From the NCBI GenBank assembly GCA_937952995.1, contig CALFYB010000266.1:1-14718 (forward strand): a stretch of 14,718 nt of DNA, given 5' to 3'. Below are positions 7,859-14,218 of this stretch, in pieces (positions within the stretch are counted from its first letter, which is position 1; each line of letters starts with the position of its first letter). The notes under the pieces were generated by a model. It was not told the DNA's origin and did not search any database. It was given only the letters and a program-made list of their open reading frames with translations. A program made the position numbers and the translations under genes. This DNA is from an uncultured Caulobacteraceae bacterium. GTDB lineage: Bacteria; Pseudomonadota; Alphaproteobacteria; Caulobacterales; Caulobacteraceae.

Positions 7859-8824
7859 TTAGACGGTTTCATCAAAGAGACGGCAGGCTGCCGCCACGAC
7901 CTTAGCCACCGGCAGGTCCAGCATGTGACAGACCGCTTGATTGAGATGGGGGTCGATCTGTTTTAGTCCCTCAAAGGTTCGTCCACCGCGAACAATGCGG
8001 CAATCGGTGCCCCAGGGTCCATAGAGACGCTCATCGGAGGGTCCAAACAGCCCTAATGTGGGTATGCCTGCTGCAGCCGCAAGATGCATCAGGCCTGAAT
8101 CATTACCGATAAACATCCGCGCATGCTTTAGCGCGGCAAAGATCGTCAAGAGGTCCGCCTTACCCGTCAGGTCGATCCACCGATCCCTCGGCAAGGTCCG
8201 GCGCAGCACCTCTGTGGCTGGCCAGTCATCCGGACCGCCCAAGATCATCAGACGCCCAGTCGGCATCGGTCCATCCGGACCCAGCAGGCGCAAGGCGGCT
8301 TGAGCAAACCGCTCGGTCGGCCAAGTCTTACCGATCCAGTTGGCGGCAGCACCCATGGCCAAGATCGGACCACCCTGCCCCACCATCCGCGCCGCGAGCG
8401 CGTCGGTCTGCGGACTTGTGAACAGATAAGGCGCAGGCGGCTCGGCCTCCAAACGTAACAGGCGCGCAGCCTCGATGACCTTGTGCTCGATCAGGGCGCT
8501 TTTCTTGTGAACGGTGCGTTGCTCGGTCTTGATGAAACGCGAAATGGCAGAGCCGCGCCCATCGAGCACCAGTCCCCAGTGCCGATGACGAACCTTTTGC
8601 CACAGCTTGATCCAGTGCCCGCCATTGCGTTGCTTGACCAGCGGAATGATTTCTTTGACCTGAGGCACATCTCGAAACAGCGGCGCAGCCACGGGCCCCA
8701 CCACGATGGTGAATTCCGCATTGGGAATTTCATCATAGAGCTTTTTGATCAAACCCGAGGACAGAACCGCATCGCCGATGCGCGTCGCCGTTATGATCAG
8801 GATTGGGAAGGGCTTTTGAGACAT
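7859..8824 (-). CDS. Glycosyltransferase family 9 (heptosyltransferase-like)
   Basis: A 321-residue GT-B glycosyltransferase of family 9, the family of ADP-heptose:LPS heptosyltransferases. Family 9 enzymes add heptose or a related sugar to the lipopolysaccharide core on the cytoplasmic face of the inner membrane. The N-terminal domain opens with a hydrophobic strand and R-I-G-D (15-18), the aspartate matching the proposed catalytic base. The C-terminal domain holds the family signature G-N-D-S-G-L-M-H-L-A-A (240-250) followed by G-I-P-T-L-G-L-F-G-P-S (253-263), which binds the nucleotide sugar. There is no transmembrane segment. It is first in the minus-strand operon. Its ATG at 8824 has AGGAG only three bases away, a short spacing, and the leader palindrome CTCTATAGAG overlaps that site. 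The exact sugar donor cannot be read from the sequence. Confidence 0.88.
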   Translation of the reverse strand: MSQKPFPILIITATRIGDAVLSSGLIKKLYDEIPNAEFTIVVGPVAAPLFRDVPQVKEIIPLVKQRNGGHWIKLWQKVRHRHWGLVLDGRGSAISRFIKTEQRTVHKKSALIEHKVIEAARLLRLEAEPPAPYLFTSPQTDALAARMVGQGGPILAMGAAANWIGKTWPTERFAQAALRLLGPDGPMPTGRLMILGGPDDWPATEVLRRTLPRDRWIDLTGKADLLTIFAALKHARMFIGNDSGLMHLAAAAGIPTLGLFGPSDERLYGPWGTDCRIVRGGRTFEGLKQIDPHLNQAVCHMLDLPVAKVVAAACRLFDETV

Positions 8825-8830
8825 TCGCTC

Positions 8831-8840
8831 CTCTATAGAG
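8831..8840 (-). promoter_or_regulatory. 10-bp palindrome overlapping the GT9 ribosome-binding site
   Basis: CTCTATAGAG is a perfect palindrome. On the minus strand its GAG end is part of the GAGGAG that precedes the GT9 start. It could be an operator for the 75-bp divergent intergenic region or could occlude the ribosome site, but a 10-bp palindrome alone is weak evidence. Confidence 0.2.
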
Positions 8841-8899
8841 CCTTGCGGCGTTCGGCTCCAGCCCTAGCGCTTCTGCGCCGCATGGGCCAAACTAGATCC

Positions 8900-9730
8900 A
8901 TGACTCAGTCGCCCCTCTTCGCTCCCCTCCCTTCACGCGCCGTGATCGCTGTGGAAGGCCCAGACTGGCGCGTCTTCCTGCAGGGCTTGCTCACCCAGGA
9001 TGTTGAAAGCCAAGCTGTGGGTACCCTTCGCTTCGGGGCGCTTTTGACCCCGCAAGGACGGCTGCTCTACGACCTGTTCATTCTGGCCGGGGAAGCGGGG
9101 TGCCTGCTGGATGTGGCCGCAGACCATCGCGACGCCCTGATCCAGCGCCTGACCCTCTATCGCCTGCGCGCCAAGGTCACGATCAGCGCAAGTCCGCTCG
9201 CCGTCACCGCCCTGTGGAACACGGGTCCCAGCGAAGGGTTCTTGCCTGACCCGCGCTTGAACGCCCTTGGCCTACGCGGTTATGGAGCCGACAGGCCCGC
9301 TGATGCCGCCTTGGCCACCGAGGCTGACTATCAGGCTCACCGTCTAGCCCTTGGCGTGCCCGACCCCGCACATGACGCCCCGGCGGACACGACCTATCCC
9401 ATCGAGGCCAATTTCGACCTTCTGAACGGCATCGACTTCAAGAAGGGCTGTTTCGTCGGGCAGGAAACCACCTCGCGCATGAAACGGCGCGGCACGATCA
9501 AGACCAGGATGGTTCCGATCCAGTTCGACGGCCCGCCCCCGGCCTTTGGCACTGAAATCCTCAAGGGCGACCTGCGCGCGGGCGAGGTTCTCAGCGGGCA
9601 GGATGGCCGGGCCATGGCGTCCTTGCGGCTCGACCGGCTGGACGGTGCCCTCAGCGTGCAAGGGCAGTCCGTGATCGTCGATTGGCCCGACTGGATGGAA
9701 CGGCCTGCCATGGGAGAGACCGGCACATGA
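8900..9730 (+). CDS. ygfZ: YgfZ/GcvT-like folate-binding protein (Fe-S cluster maintenance)
   Basis: A 276-residue protein of the YgfZ/IBA57 family, tetrahydrofolate-dependent factors that help build or repair Fe-S clusters in certain enzymes. The diagnostic K-G-C-F-x-G-Q-E motif is at 182-189 with C184, followed by R-x-K-x-R-G-x-x-K. The N-terminal block (P-D-W-R-V-F-L-Q-G-L-L-T-Q-D-V, 21-35; F-G-A-L-L-T-P-Q-G-R-L, 45-55) is typical. I chose the ATG at 8900 because family members begin shortly before P-L-F-A-P-L; an in-frame ATG at 8882 would add six residues. The open frame reaches back to 8483, but that part is antisense to GT9. Neither ATG has a Shine-Dalgarno sequence. The gene is first in a plus-strand cassette and its stop overlaps the tag start (ATGA). 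Confidence 0.9.
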   Translation: MTQSPLFAPLPSRAVIAVEGPDWRVFLQGLLTQDVESQAVGTLRFGALLTPQGRLLYDLFILAGEAGCLLDVAADHRDALIQRLTLYRLRAKVTISASPLAVTALWNTGPSEGFLPDPRLNALGLRGYGADRPADAALATEADYQAHRLALGVPDPAHDAPADTTYPIEANFDLLNGIDFKKGCFVGQETTSRMKRRGTIKTRMVPIQFDGPPPAFGTEILKGDLRAGEVLSGQDGRAMASLRLDRLDGALSVQGQSVIVDWPDWMERPAMGETGT

Positions 9731-10338
9731 CCGTCATCGATTTTTCCAACCGCTGCACCTGGCGCGGCATGAACGGTGATCCGGTCTATGAGGCCTATCA
9801 CGACCATGAATGGGGCGTGCCGGAATATGACAGCCGCGCCCTTTGGGAAAAGCTGGTTCTCGATGGATTTCAGGCCGGACTGGCCTGGATCACCATCCTG
9901 CGCAAACGCGACAATTTTCGCGCCGCCTTCGCCAATTTCGACCCCGAGATCGTCGCCCGCTTCGGTGAGGAGGACCGCGCTCGCCTGATGGCCGATGCCG
10001 GGATCATCCGCTCCAACGGCAAGATCGACGCCGCCATCGCAGGAGGGAAAATCTATCTGGACATGCAAGAGCGCGGCGAGGATTTTTCGACCTTCCTCTG
10101 GGACATGGTCGGCGGCGCGCCGATTCAGAACAACTTCACCGCCATGTCCGACGTTCCGGCCCAGACGCCTCTGGCCGCCGAAATGGCAAAGGCCCTCAAG
10201 GCCAAGGGCTTCAAATATTGCGGGCCGGTGATTGTCTATGCCTTCATGCAGGCGGTCGGGATGGTCAATGACCATATGGTTCACTGCCCGTGCCACAGCC
10301 ATGTGCAAGGCCTCGCCTCGGGCAGAGCTACAAGGTGA
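9727..10338 (+). CDS. tag: DNA-3-methyladenine glycosylase I
   Basis: A 203-residue base-excision repair enzyme of the Tag family, which removes 3-methyladenine from alkylated DNA. Comparison with E. coli Tag from memory places the zinc ligands at C10 (R-C-T-W), H25 (Y-H-D-H-E-W-G), H183 and C187 (N-D-H-M-V-H-C), all present. The conserved Q-A-G-L-A-W-I-T-I-L (49-58) and A-G-I-I-R-S-N-G-K-I (91-100) blocks are also intact. The position of E. coli Glu38, which contacts the base, is Asp46 here (L-D-G-F-Q-A-G). The ATG at 9727 overlaps the ygfZ stop as ATGA. The frame is open further upstream, but that part lies within ygfZ. The stop overlaps the GTG of rnhB, which suggests translational coupling along the three-gene cassette. 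Confidence 0.95.
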   Translation: MTVIDFSNRCTWRGMNGDPVYEAYHDHEWGVPEYDSRALWEKLVLDGFQAGLAWITILRKRDNFRAAFANFDPEIVARFGEEDRARLMADAGIIRSNGKIDAAIAGGKIYLDMQERGEDFSTFLWDMVGGAPIQNNFTAMSDVPAQTPLAAEMAKALKAKGFKYCGPVIVYAFMQAVGMVNDHMVHCPCHSHVQGLASGRATR

Positions 10339-10937
10339 GCGGACCGGACTGGTCGTTCGAGGCGGACTGCCCCTTTCCGGTCTGCGGCATTGATGAGGCC
10401 GGACGCGGACCATGGGCGGGTCCTGTGACGGCGGCGGCGGTGATCCTGAACATCGATGACCTACCGGTCGGCCTCAACGACTCCAAAAAGCTCAGTGAAA
10501 GGGCCCGCGACCGACTAGAGATCGAGATCAAGGCCCGCGCGATAGCCTGGGGCGTGGGCGAGGCCTCGGCCGAGGAGATCTGCAGCCTCAACATCATTCA
10601 GGCGACCGGACTGGCCATGCGACGCGCCGTGGCAGGCCTGTCGGTGACGCCCACCTTCGCACTGGTCGATGGCAACTATAACTTTGACCTGCCCTGCCCT
10701 CTGCGCACAGTGGTCAAGGGCGATGGCCGGTCTCTGTCCATCGCCGCCGCATCGATCTTGGCCAAGGTCGCCCGCGACCGTGTGATGGTCGCGCTGGAGG
10801 CCAAGCATCCCGGCTATGGCTTTGCGGCACATAAGGGCTACGGCGTGCCCGCCCATGCGGCGGCTCTTAAACTTTTAGGACCTTGTGCGGCCCATCGCCT
10901 GACCTGGGGACCCATTGTGGCCTTGAGCAGGGGGTAA
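10335..10937 (+). CDS. rnhB: Ribonuclease HII
   Basis: A 200-residue type 2 ribonuclease H, which cuts the RNA strand of RNA-DNA hybrids and removes single ribonucleotides from DNA. D-E-A-G-R-G at 20-25 supplies the first two acidic residues (D20, E21), V-D-G-N gives D112 and V-K-G-D gives D130, so all four catalytic acids are present. N-D-S-K-K-L (48-53), I-A-A-A-S-I-L-A-K-V (136-145) and H-K-G-Y-G (166-170) are further family marks. I chose the GTG at 10335 because it forms a GTGA overlap with the tag stop and leaves a normal N-terminus. A GTG at 10290 would add 15 residues that overlap tag in another frame. The gene is last in the cassette, and the palindromic spacer follows it. Confidence 0.95.
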   Translation: MSGPDWSFEADCPFPVCGIDEAGRGPWAGPVTAAAVILNIDDLPVGLNDSKKLSERARDRLEIEIKARAIAWGVGEASAEEICSLNIIQATGLAMRRAVAGLSVTPTFALVDGNYNFDLPCPLRTVVKGDGRSLSIAAASILAKVARDRVMVALEAKHPGYGFAAHKGYGVPAHAAALKLLGPCAAHRLTWGPIVALSRG

Positions 10938-10979
10938 ATCTCCCCGCCCCTCGGAGCCATAAACTGTTTGTATCTTGCC

Positions 10980-11078
10980 GCGTCATTGCGAGCGCAGCGA
11001 AGCAACCCAATGGGCTGATACGGACCTGAATTGATGTTCCCCTGGGTTGCTTCGGCGCTACGCGCTTCGCAATGACGC
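10980..11078. repeat. REP-like palindrome, GCGTCATTGCGA...GAAGCAACCCA type
   Basis: The left arm (10980-11009) begins GCGTCATTGCGA and ends GAAGCAACCCA. The right arm (11043-11078) is its inverse with a longer, diverged middle (TGGGTTGCTTCGG to TCGCAATGACGC). A 33-base loop separates them. The core phrase CGTCATTGCGAGCG...GAAGCAA is, from memory, a dispersed intergenic repeat in many proteobacterial genomes, so this is probably one copy of a REP/MITE-like family. Copy number in this genome cannot be judged from one window. Confidence 0.75.
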
Positions 11079-11120
11079 GGGAAAGTAACCAACCCACTCA
11101 CAGTCAGTCAGCAGAAGTCT

Positions 11121-11220
11121 CCCCCTACCCCCGCTGCGCGGGTACTTCCCCCAGAAGGGGAAGATTTACCGTCCCAGATCTTCCCCCTCTGGGGGAAGTG
11201 GCGCGAAGCGACGTAGGGGG
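11121..11220. repeat. Second palindromic element, CCCCCTAC...ACTTCCCCCAGA type
   Basis: The left arm (11121-11165) and right arm (11178-11220) are inverted copies around a 12-base loop. The outer ends CCCCCTAC/GTAGGGGG pair perfectly. The inner blocks ACTTCCCCCAGAAGGGGAAG and CTTCCCCCTCTGGGGGAAGT pair with one mismatch, and each can also fold on itself (CTTCCCC...GGGGAAG). The middle segments differ but are both GC-rich and partly self-complementary. I associate this kind of element with Caulobacterales genomes, but that is recollection rather than a search. Confidence 0.7.
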
Positions 11221-11233
11221 CCTTGTTTACAAC

Positions 11234-12511
11234 CTAGCTGGCGGCAGCGGCCTCGTACTGGCGGATCTCGTTGCGGCCAACGACCATGTGGTGGACCTCA
11301 TCTGGACCATCAGCAAAGCGCAGGTGACGCACGTCGGTATAGAGACCGGCCAACGGGGTCCATTGCGAGACACCAGCAGCGCCGTGCATCTGCATGGCCT
11401 GATCGATGATCTTGCAGGCCCGTTCTGGCACCATGGCCTTGACCATGCTGACCCAAACGCGTGCTTCGCGGTTACCCAGAACATCCATGGCCTTAGCGGC
11501 CTTGAGGACCATCAGGCGCATGGACTCGATCTCGATCCGGGCGCGCGAGATGATTTCGACATTGCCGCCGAGATAGGCCAGCTTGCGACCGAAGGCTTCG
11601 CGCGACACGCCGCGAGTGACCATCATGTCCAGCGCGGCTTCCGCCTTGCCGATGGTGCGCATGCAGTGATGGATACGGCCAGGGCCGAGGCGCACTTGGC
11701 TGATCTCGAAGCCACGGCCTTCACCCAGAAGGATATTGTCCTTCGGAACCCGGACATTATCGAACTTGATGTGCATGTGGCCGCGCGGGGCGTGGTCCTC
11801 ACCAAACACATGCATGGGGCCGAGGATGTGGACGCCCGGAGTGTCGATGGGCACCAAGATCTGCGACTGCTGCTGATGCGTTGGCGCATTGGGGCTGGTA
11901 CGGACCATGGTGATCATGATCTTGCAGCGCGGATCGCCAGCGCCGGAGATGTAGAACTTCTCGCCGTTGATCACCCACTCGTCACCGTCCAGCACTGCGC
12001 TGGTGGCAACGTTCTTGGCATCCGAAGAGGCCACATGCGGCTCGGTCATGGCGTAGGCGGAGCGGATTTCGCCGTTCAGCAGCGGCTTCAGCCAGCGTTC
12101 CTTTTGCTCATGGGTGCCGACCCGTTCGAGCACTTCCATATTGCCGGTGTCGGGGGCCGAGCAGTTCATGACCTCGGAGGCCATCGGGGCCTTGCCCAAT
12201 TCGGCGGCGATATAGGCATAGTCCAGATTGTTCAGGCCCACGCCGGTCTCGGCGTCGGGCAAGAAGAAGTTCCACAGCCCCTCGGCCTTGGCCTTGTTCT
12301 TGGCCACTTCCAGCACGTCCAGTTGGCCGGGCGCGAAGGTCCAGCGTTCCTTGTGGCCCTCGCCCAGCTTGCGGAACTCGACCTGCATCGGCGTGACCGT
12401 TTCGGCGATGAAGCGCTTAACGTGCTCATAGAGGGGGGCCGAGGCTTCGCTCATGCGAAGGTCGTTGAGATCGTCGTTGGGGTTGAACCCGAACTGGGTC
12501 TGGCTGCTCAT
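11234..12511 (-). CDS. Acyl-CoA dehydrogenase, ACAD10/11-like
   Basis: A 425-residue FAD-dependent acyl-CoA dehydrogenase, which introduces a 2,3-double bond into an acyl-CoA and passes electrons to electron-transfer flavoprotein. The helical N-terminal domain runs to about 150, and A-Y-A-M-T-E-P starts the beta domain with its W-V-I-N-G-E-K block. The C-terminal domain carries R-x-A-F-G-R-K-L, Q-M-H-G-A-A-G-V and the ending F-A-D-G-P-D-E-V-H. That ending and the H-A-P-R-G-H-M stretch point to the ACAD10/11-like branch, which tends to use longer or modified acyl chains. In medium-chain enzymes the catalytic base is a Glu (Y-E-G-T); the aligned residue here is D401. The ATG at 12511 follows an AGAGGA at about 6 bases. 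It lies 90 bp after the membrane-protein gene on the same strand, so co-transcription is possible but not shown. Confidence 0.92.
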   Translation of the reverse strand: MSSQTQFGFNPNDDLNDLRMSEASAPLYEHVKRFIAETVTPMQVEFRKLGEGHKERWTFAPGQLDVLEVAKNKAKAEGLWNFFLPDAETGVGLNNLDYAYIAAELGKAPMASEVMNCSAPDTGNMEVLERVGTHEQKERWLKPLLNGEIRSAYAMTEPHVASSDAKNVATSAVLDGDEWVINGEKFYISGAGDPRCKIMITMVRTSPNAPTHQQQSQILVPIDTPGVHILGPMHVFGEDHAPRGHMHIKFDNVRVPKDNILLGEGRGFEISQVRLGPGRIHHCMRTIGKAEAALDMMVTRGVSREAFGRKLAYLGGNVEIISRARIEIESMRLMVLKAAKAMDVLGNREARVWVSMVKAMVPERACKIIDQAMQMHGAAGVSQWTPLAGLYTDVRHLRFADGPDEVHHMVVGRNEIRQYEAAAAS

Positions 12512-12601
12512 GGGGGATCCTCTCCGGGATTTTCGTTTGGTTTCCCCACTTCGACCATATCGCGCTTGAAAGTAAAGGGCTGGTCCCGATTTGATCGCCC
12601 G

Positions 12602-13186
12602 TTAGGCGGTCTCTGGCGCAACCTTCGCGCGCTCACTCAGACAGAAGGGCAGCAGCACGAGCCAGAGCGCGACGATAAGATGATAGGCGTGCCAGCGAAG
12701 ATCTGGGTTCAAGGCCGGGGCATTTCTGAGCAAAAGCACGTTGGGCAGCATCACGGCGAAGGCTAACGCCGACTGAAGCCGCAAAGTCGTAGACCCCGGA
12801 GCAACGGCTAAAACAATGATCCCCGCCACCAGTCCTGCGGCGAAAAGCCCCTGCCCAATGGCTGGCATCCGAACGGCGACGACAAGCGCAACCGCAGCGA
12901 CAACCAGGATCACCAAGGCTTGGACCTTAACGCCACTATGGCGCACCAAACCGCTCAGGATCAGAATAAGCCCGATCAGGCCGCCCAGCTGCGACACCGT
13001 CTTGTGAAGCAGGGCCATCGGCTCGATCAAGCCGCTTGTGATCCGAACCAGGCCAATCAATCCGGCCAGACCAAAAAAGCCTAAACCAAGGCCCGCCAGA
13101 AGCTGACCGCGCCGGGCCAGCGTCCACAGCCCCCACATGCCAAGGACGCCAACCAGACCATCGGACAGGGCATAGTGAAGGGGCAT
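12602..13186 (-). CDS. Small multi-spanning membrane protein, function unknown (possibly DUF6962-like)
   Basis: A 194-residue, very hydrophobic protein with about six to seven predicted membrane helices and short polar loops, so it is an inner-membrane protein. The N-terminus reads M-P-L-H-Y-A-L-S-D-G, then a helix ending W-T-L-A-R-R-G, a pattern I loosely associate with DUF6962-type proteins; this is a weak match. Polar residues that could be functional are D9, H61 (L-L-H-K-T), R106 and a late W-H-A-Y-H near the last helix. There is no cofactor motif or signal peptide, and the lysoplasmalogenase (YhhN) motifs I looked for are absent. The ATG lies 3 bases after the hydroxylase stop, so the two are almost certainly co-translated and the protein probably works with or beside that enzyme. 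Confidence 0.75.
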   Translation of the reverse strand: MPLHYALSDGLVGVLGMWGLWTLARRGQLLAGLGLGFFGLAGLIGLVRITSGLIEPMALLHKTVSQLGGLIGLILILSGLVRHSGVKVQALVILVVAAVALVVAVRMPAIGQGLFAAGLVAGIIVLAVAPGSTTLRLQSALAFAVMLPNVLLLRNAPALNPDLRWHAYHLIVALWLVLLPFCLSERAKVAPETA

Positions 13187-13189
13187 GGC

Positions 13190-14122
13190 TCAGGCCACCT
13201 TTTCAGCAGGGATAGGCTCTGGCGCGATCAGTCCGGCTTGCTGCTTGATGTCTTTCGAGGACAGACGCGAGCCATCATGGCTCCATCCGGGCGGCGCGAA
13301 AATATAGCCGAGCCTTTGCAGGGGCGTCAGACCGCGCTGAACCACATCCTTGGCAATGCCGATATATTCATGGGTCAGGATCGTGATCGGATTGAAGGTG
13401 TTGAGATTGTTGACTAGGCCATAGACGGGACGATCCGCGCGATCTTCCTCGGCAAAGGTTCCCAGCAGCCGGTCCCAAATGATCAGAACCCCGCCATAGT
13501 TGGTATCCAGATAGCGCGGATTATTGCCGTGATGGACCCGATGATGCGAAGGCGTATTGAAGATAAACTCATACCAGCGCGGCATCCGATCAACCGTCTC
13601 GGTATGGAGGAAGAACTGATAGGTGGCATTAACCACGCCGCAGAAGGTGACCATCACCGGATCGAAGCCAATAAGCACCAGCGGAATTTTCAGCAACATG
13701 GTGCCGGTGAAATGCTTGGTCCAAGCCTGTCGCAGGGCGATGGGGAAATTGTAATTCTGGCTCGAATGATGAACCACATGCATGGCCCAGACCCAGCGAC
13801 AGCGGTGGGCAATGCGGTGATGGGTATAGAAGCGCAGATCATCGAGCACGAAACAGAGCGCAAACATCGTCCAGTTTAGCGGTAGTTTCTGTATCTGATA
13901 GGGCTGGACAAAGGAGAGGATGCTGAGGGTAATGACCGCCGAAAGGGCATTCACCGGGTCGCTGAGCAGACCCATGCCGATACTGAGAACACTGTCCTTG
14001 GCCGGAACTTCACCCTTGGCCTTGAAGAGCTTGATCGCGATCAACTCCACCGCGATCAGACTGAAAAATATGACGATCGATAGCACGCCCATATTGACGC
14101 CTAAAAGCTGCTGAACCGTCAT
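13190..14122 (-). CDS. Sterol desaturase/fatty acid hydroxylase family protein, alkylglycerol monooxygenase-like
   Basis: A 310-residue integral-membrane di-iron oxygenase of the fatty acid hydroxylase superfamily. The histidine clusters are complete: H102-R-I-A-H106, H115-V-V-H-H119, H173 with E175 (F-L-H-T-E), and H194-R-V-H-H198. The phrases N-T-P-S-H-H-R-V-H-H-G, N-Y-G-G-V-L-I-I-W-D-R and L-G-T-F strongly recall animal alkylglycerol monooxygenase (AGMO/TMEM195), which cleaves the ether bond of alkylglycerols; bacterial members are mostly uncharacterised. Hydrophobic segments lie near 8-34, 44-72, 84-96 and 141-170. I start at the ATG at 14122, which has GAGG six bases upstream. The frame stays open to 14182, but that extension (M-W-C-K...) covers the intergenic dyad and looks non-coding. 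It is first in a two-gene unit and divergent from a LysR gene. Confidence 0.88.
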   Translation of the reverse strand: MTVQQLLGVNMGVLSIVIFFSLIAVELIAIKLFKAKGEVPAKDSVLSIGMGLLSDPVNALSAVITLSILSFVQPYQIQKLPLNWTMFALCFVLDDLRFYTHHRIAHRCRWVWAMHVVHHSSQNYNFPIALRQAWTKHFTGTMLLKIPLVLIGFDPVMVTFCGVVNATYQFFLHTETVDRMPRWYEFIFNTPSHHRVHHGNNPRYLDTNYGGVLIIWDRLLGTFAEEDRADRPVYGLVNNLNTFNPITILTHEYIGIAKDVVQRGLTPLQRLGYIFAPPGWSHDGSRLSSKDIKQQAGLIAPEPIPAEKVA

Positions 14123-14137
14123 CTTGTGCCTCAAATC

Positions 14138-14164
14138 ATCCCTAAGACAGTGAGTGTTAGGGAT
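14138..14164. promoter_or_regulatory. Perfect 8-bp dyad, candidate LysR operator
   Basis: ATCCCTAA (14138-14145) and TTAGGGAT (14157-14164) form an exact inverted repeat around 11 bases, so the half-sites are 19 bp apart centre to centre, about two helical turns. It sits in the 96-bp region between the divergent hydroxylase and LysR genes, 16 bases from the hydroxylase start. It is not a strict T-N11-A box (the nearest T and A pair is 15 apart), so assignment to this LysR protein is positional inference. Confidence 0.5.
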
Positions 14165-14179
14165 CGACCCTTTGCACCA

Positions 14180-14193
14180 CAATTGAATAATTG
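14180..14193. promoter_or_regulatory. Second short dyad in the LysR/hydroxylase intergenic region
   Basis: CAATT (14180-14184) is inverted as AATTG (14189-14193) around GAAT, in the most AT-rich part of the spacer. It may be a second regulator half-site pair or simply part of the divergent promoters: the TTGAAT here stands 17 bp from a TAGAGT, a weak promoter-like pair reading toward the LysR gene. Confidence is low because AT-rich dyads this short arise by chance. Confidence 0.25.
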
Positions 14194-14218
14194 GCAGTGA
14201 TTAGATAGAGTTTGGAAC

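Larger units (their letters stand above)
10938..11233. other. Intergenic region between convergent genes holding two palindromic repeat elements
   Basis: This 296-bp spacer separates the ends of rnhB (+) and the acyl-CoA dehydrogenase (-). I see no gene in it. Most of it is taken up by two different large inverted repeats, listed separately, and the rest is unstructured. No classical hairpin with a T-run is present, so the palindromes themselves may serve as transcription barriers for both genes. Confidence 0.8.

Noticed and set aside
8483..8899. Upstream extension of the ygfZ frame
   Set aside because: The extra 139 codons lie mostly antisense to the start of the GT9 gene, and family members begin near the ATG at 8900.
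9394..10413. A 339-codon open frame on the minus strand across ygfZ and tag
   Set aside because: It is antisense to two well-supported genes, has no recognisable motif, and its existence follows from GC-rich third positions.
10980..11220. CRISPR array or phage attachment site in the palindromic spacer
   Set aside because: There are no direct repeats with regular spacers and no integrase; the structure is two separate inverted repeats.
11072..12766. A 564-codon open frame on the plus strand across the acyl-CoA dehydrogenase
   Set aside because: It is antisense to a gene with clear family motifs. Its translation is rich in His, Asp and Gly and has no domain pattern, as expected from a GC-rich mirror frame, and it begins inside the palindromic spacer.
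12602..13186. Lysoplasmalogenase (YhhN/TMEM86) identity for the small membrane protein, which would fit an ether-lipid pathway
   Set aside because: The conserved acidic and glycine motifs of that family are not visible in the helices; only size and hydrophobicity agree.
14123..14182. N-terminal extension of the hydroxylase to 14182
   Set aside because: It would make the intergenic dyad coding and adds a polar stretch unlike the family's start; the ATG at 14122 has a better ribosome site.
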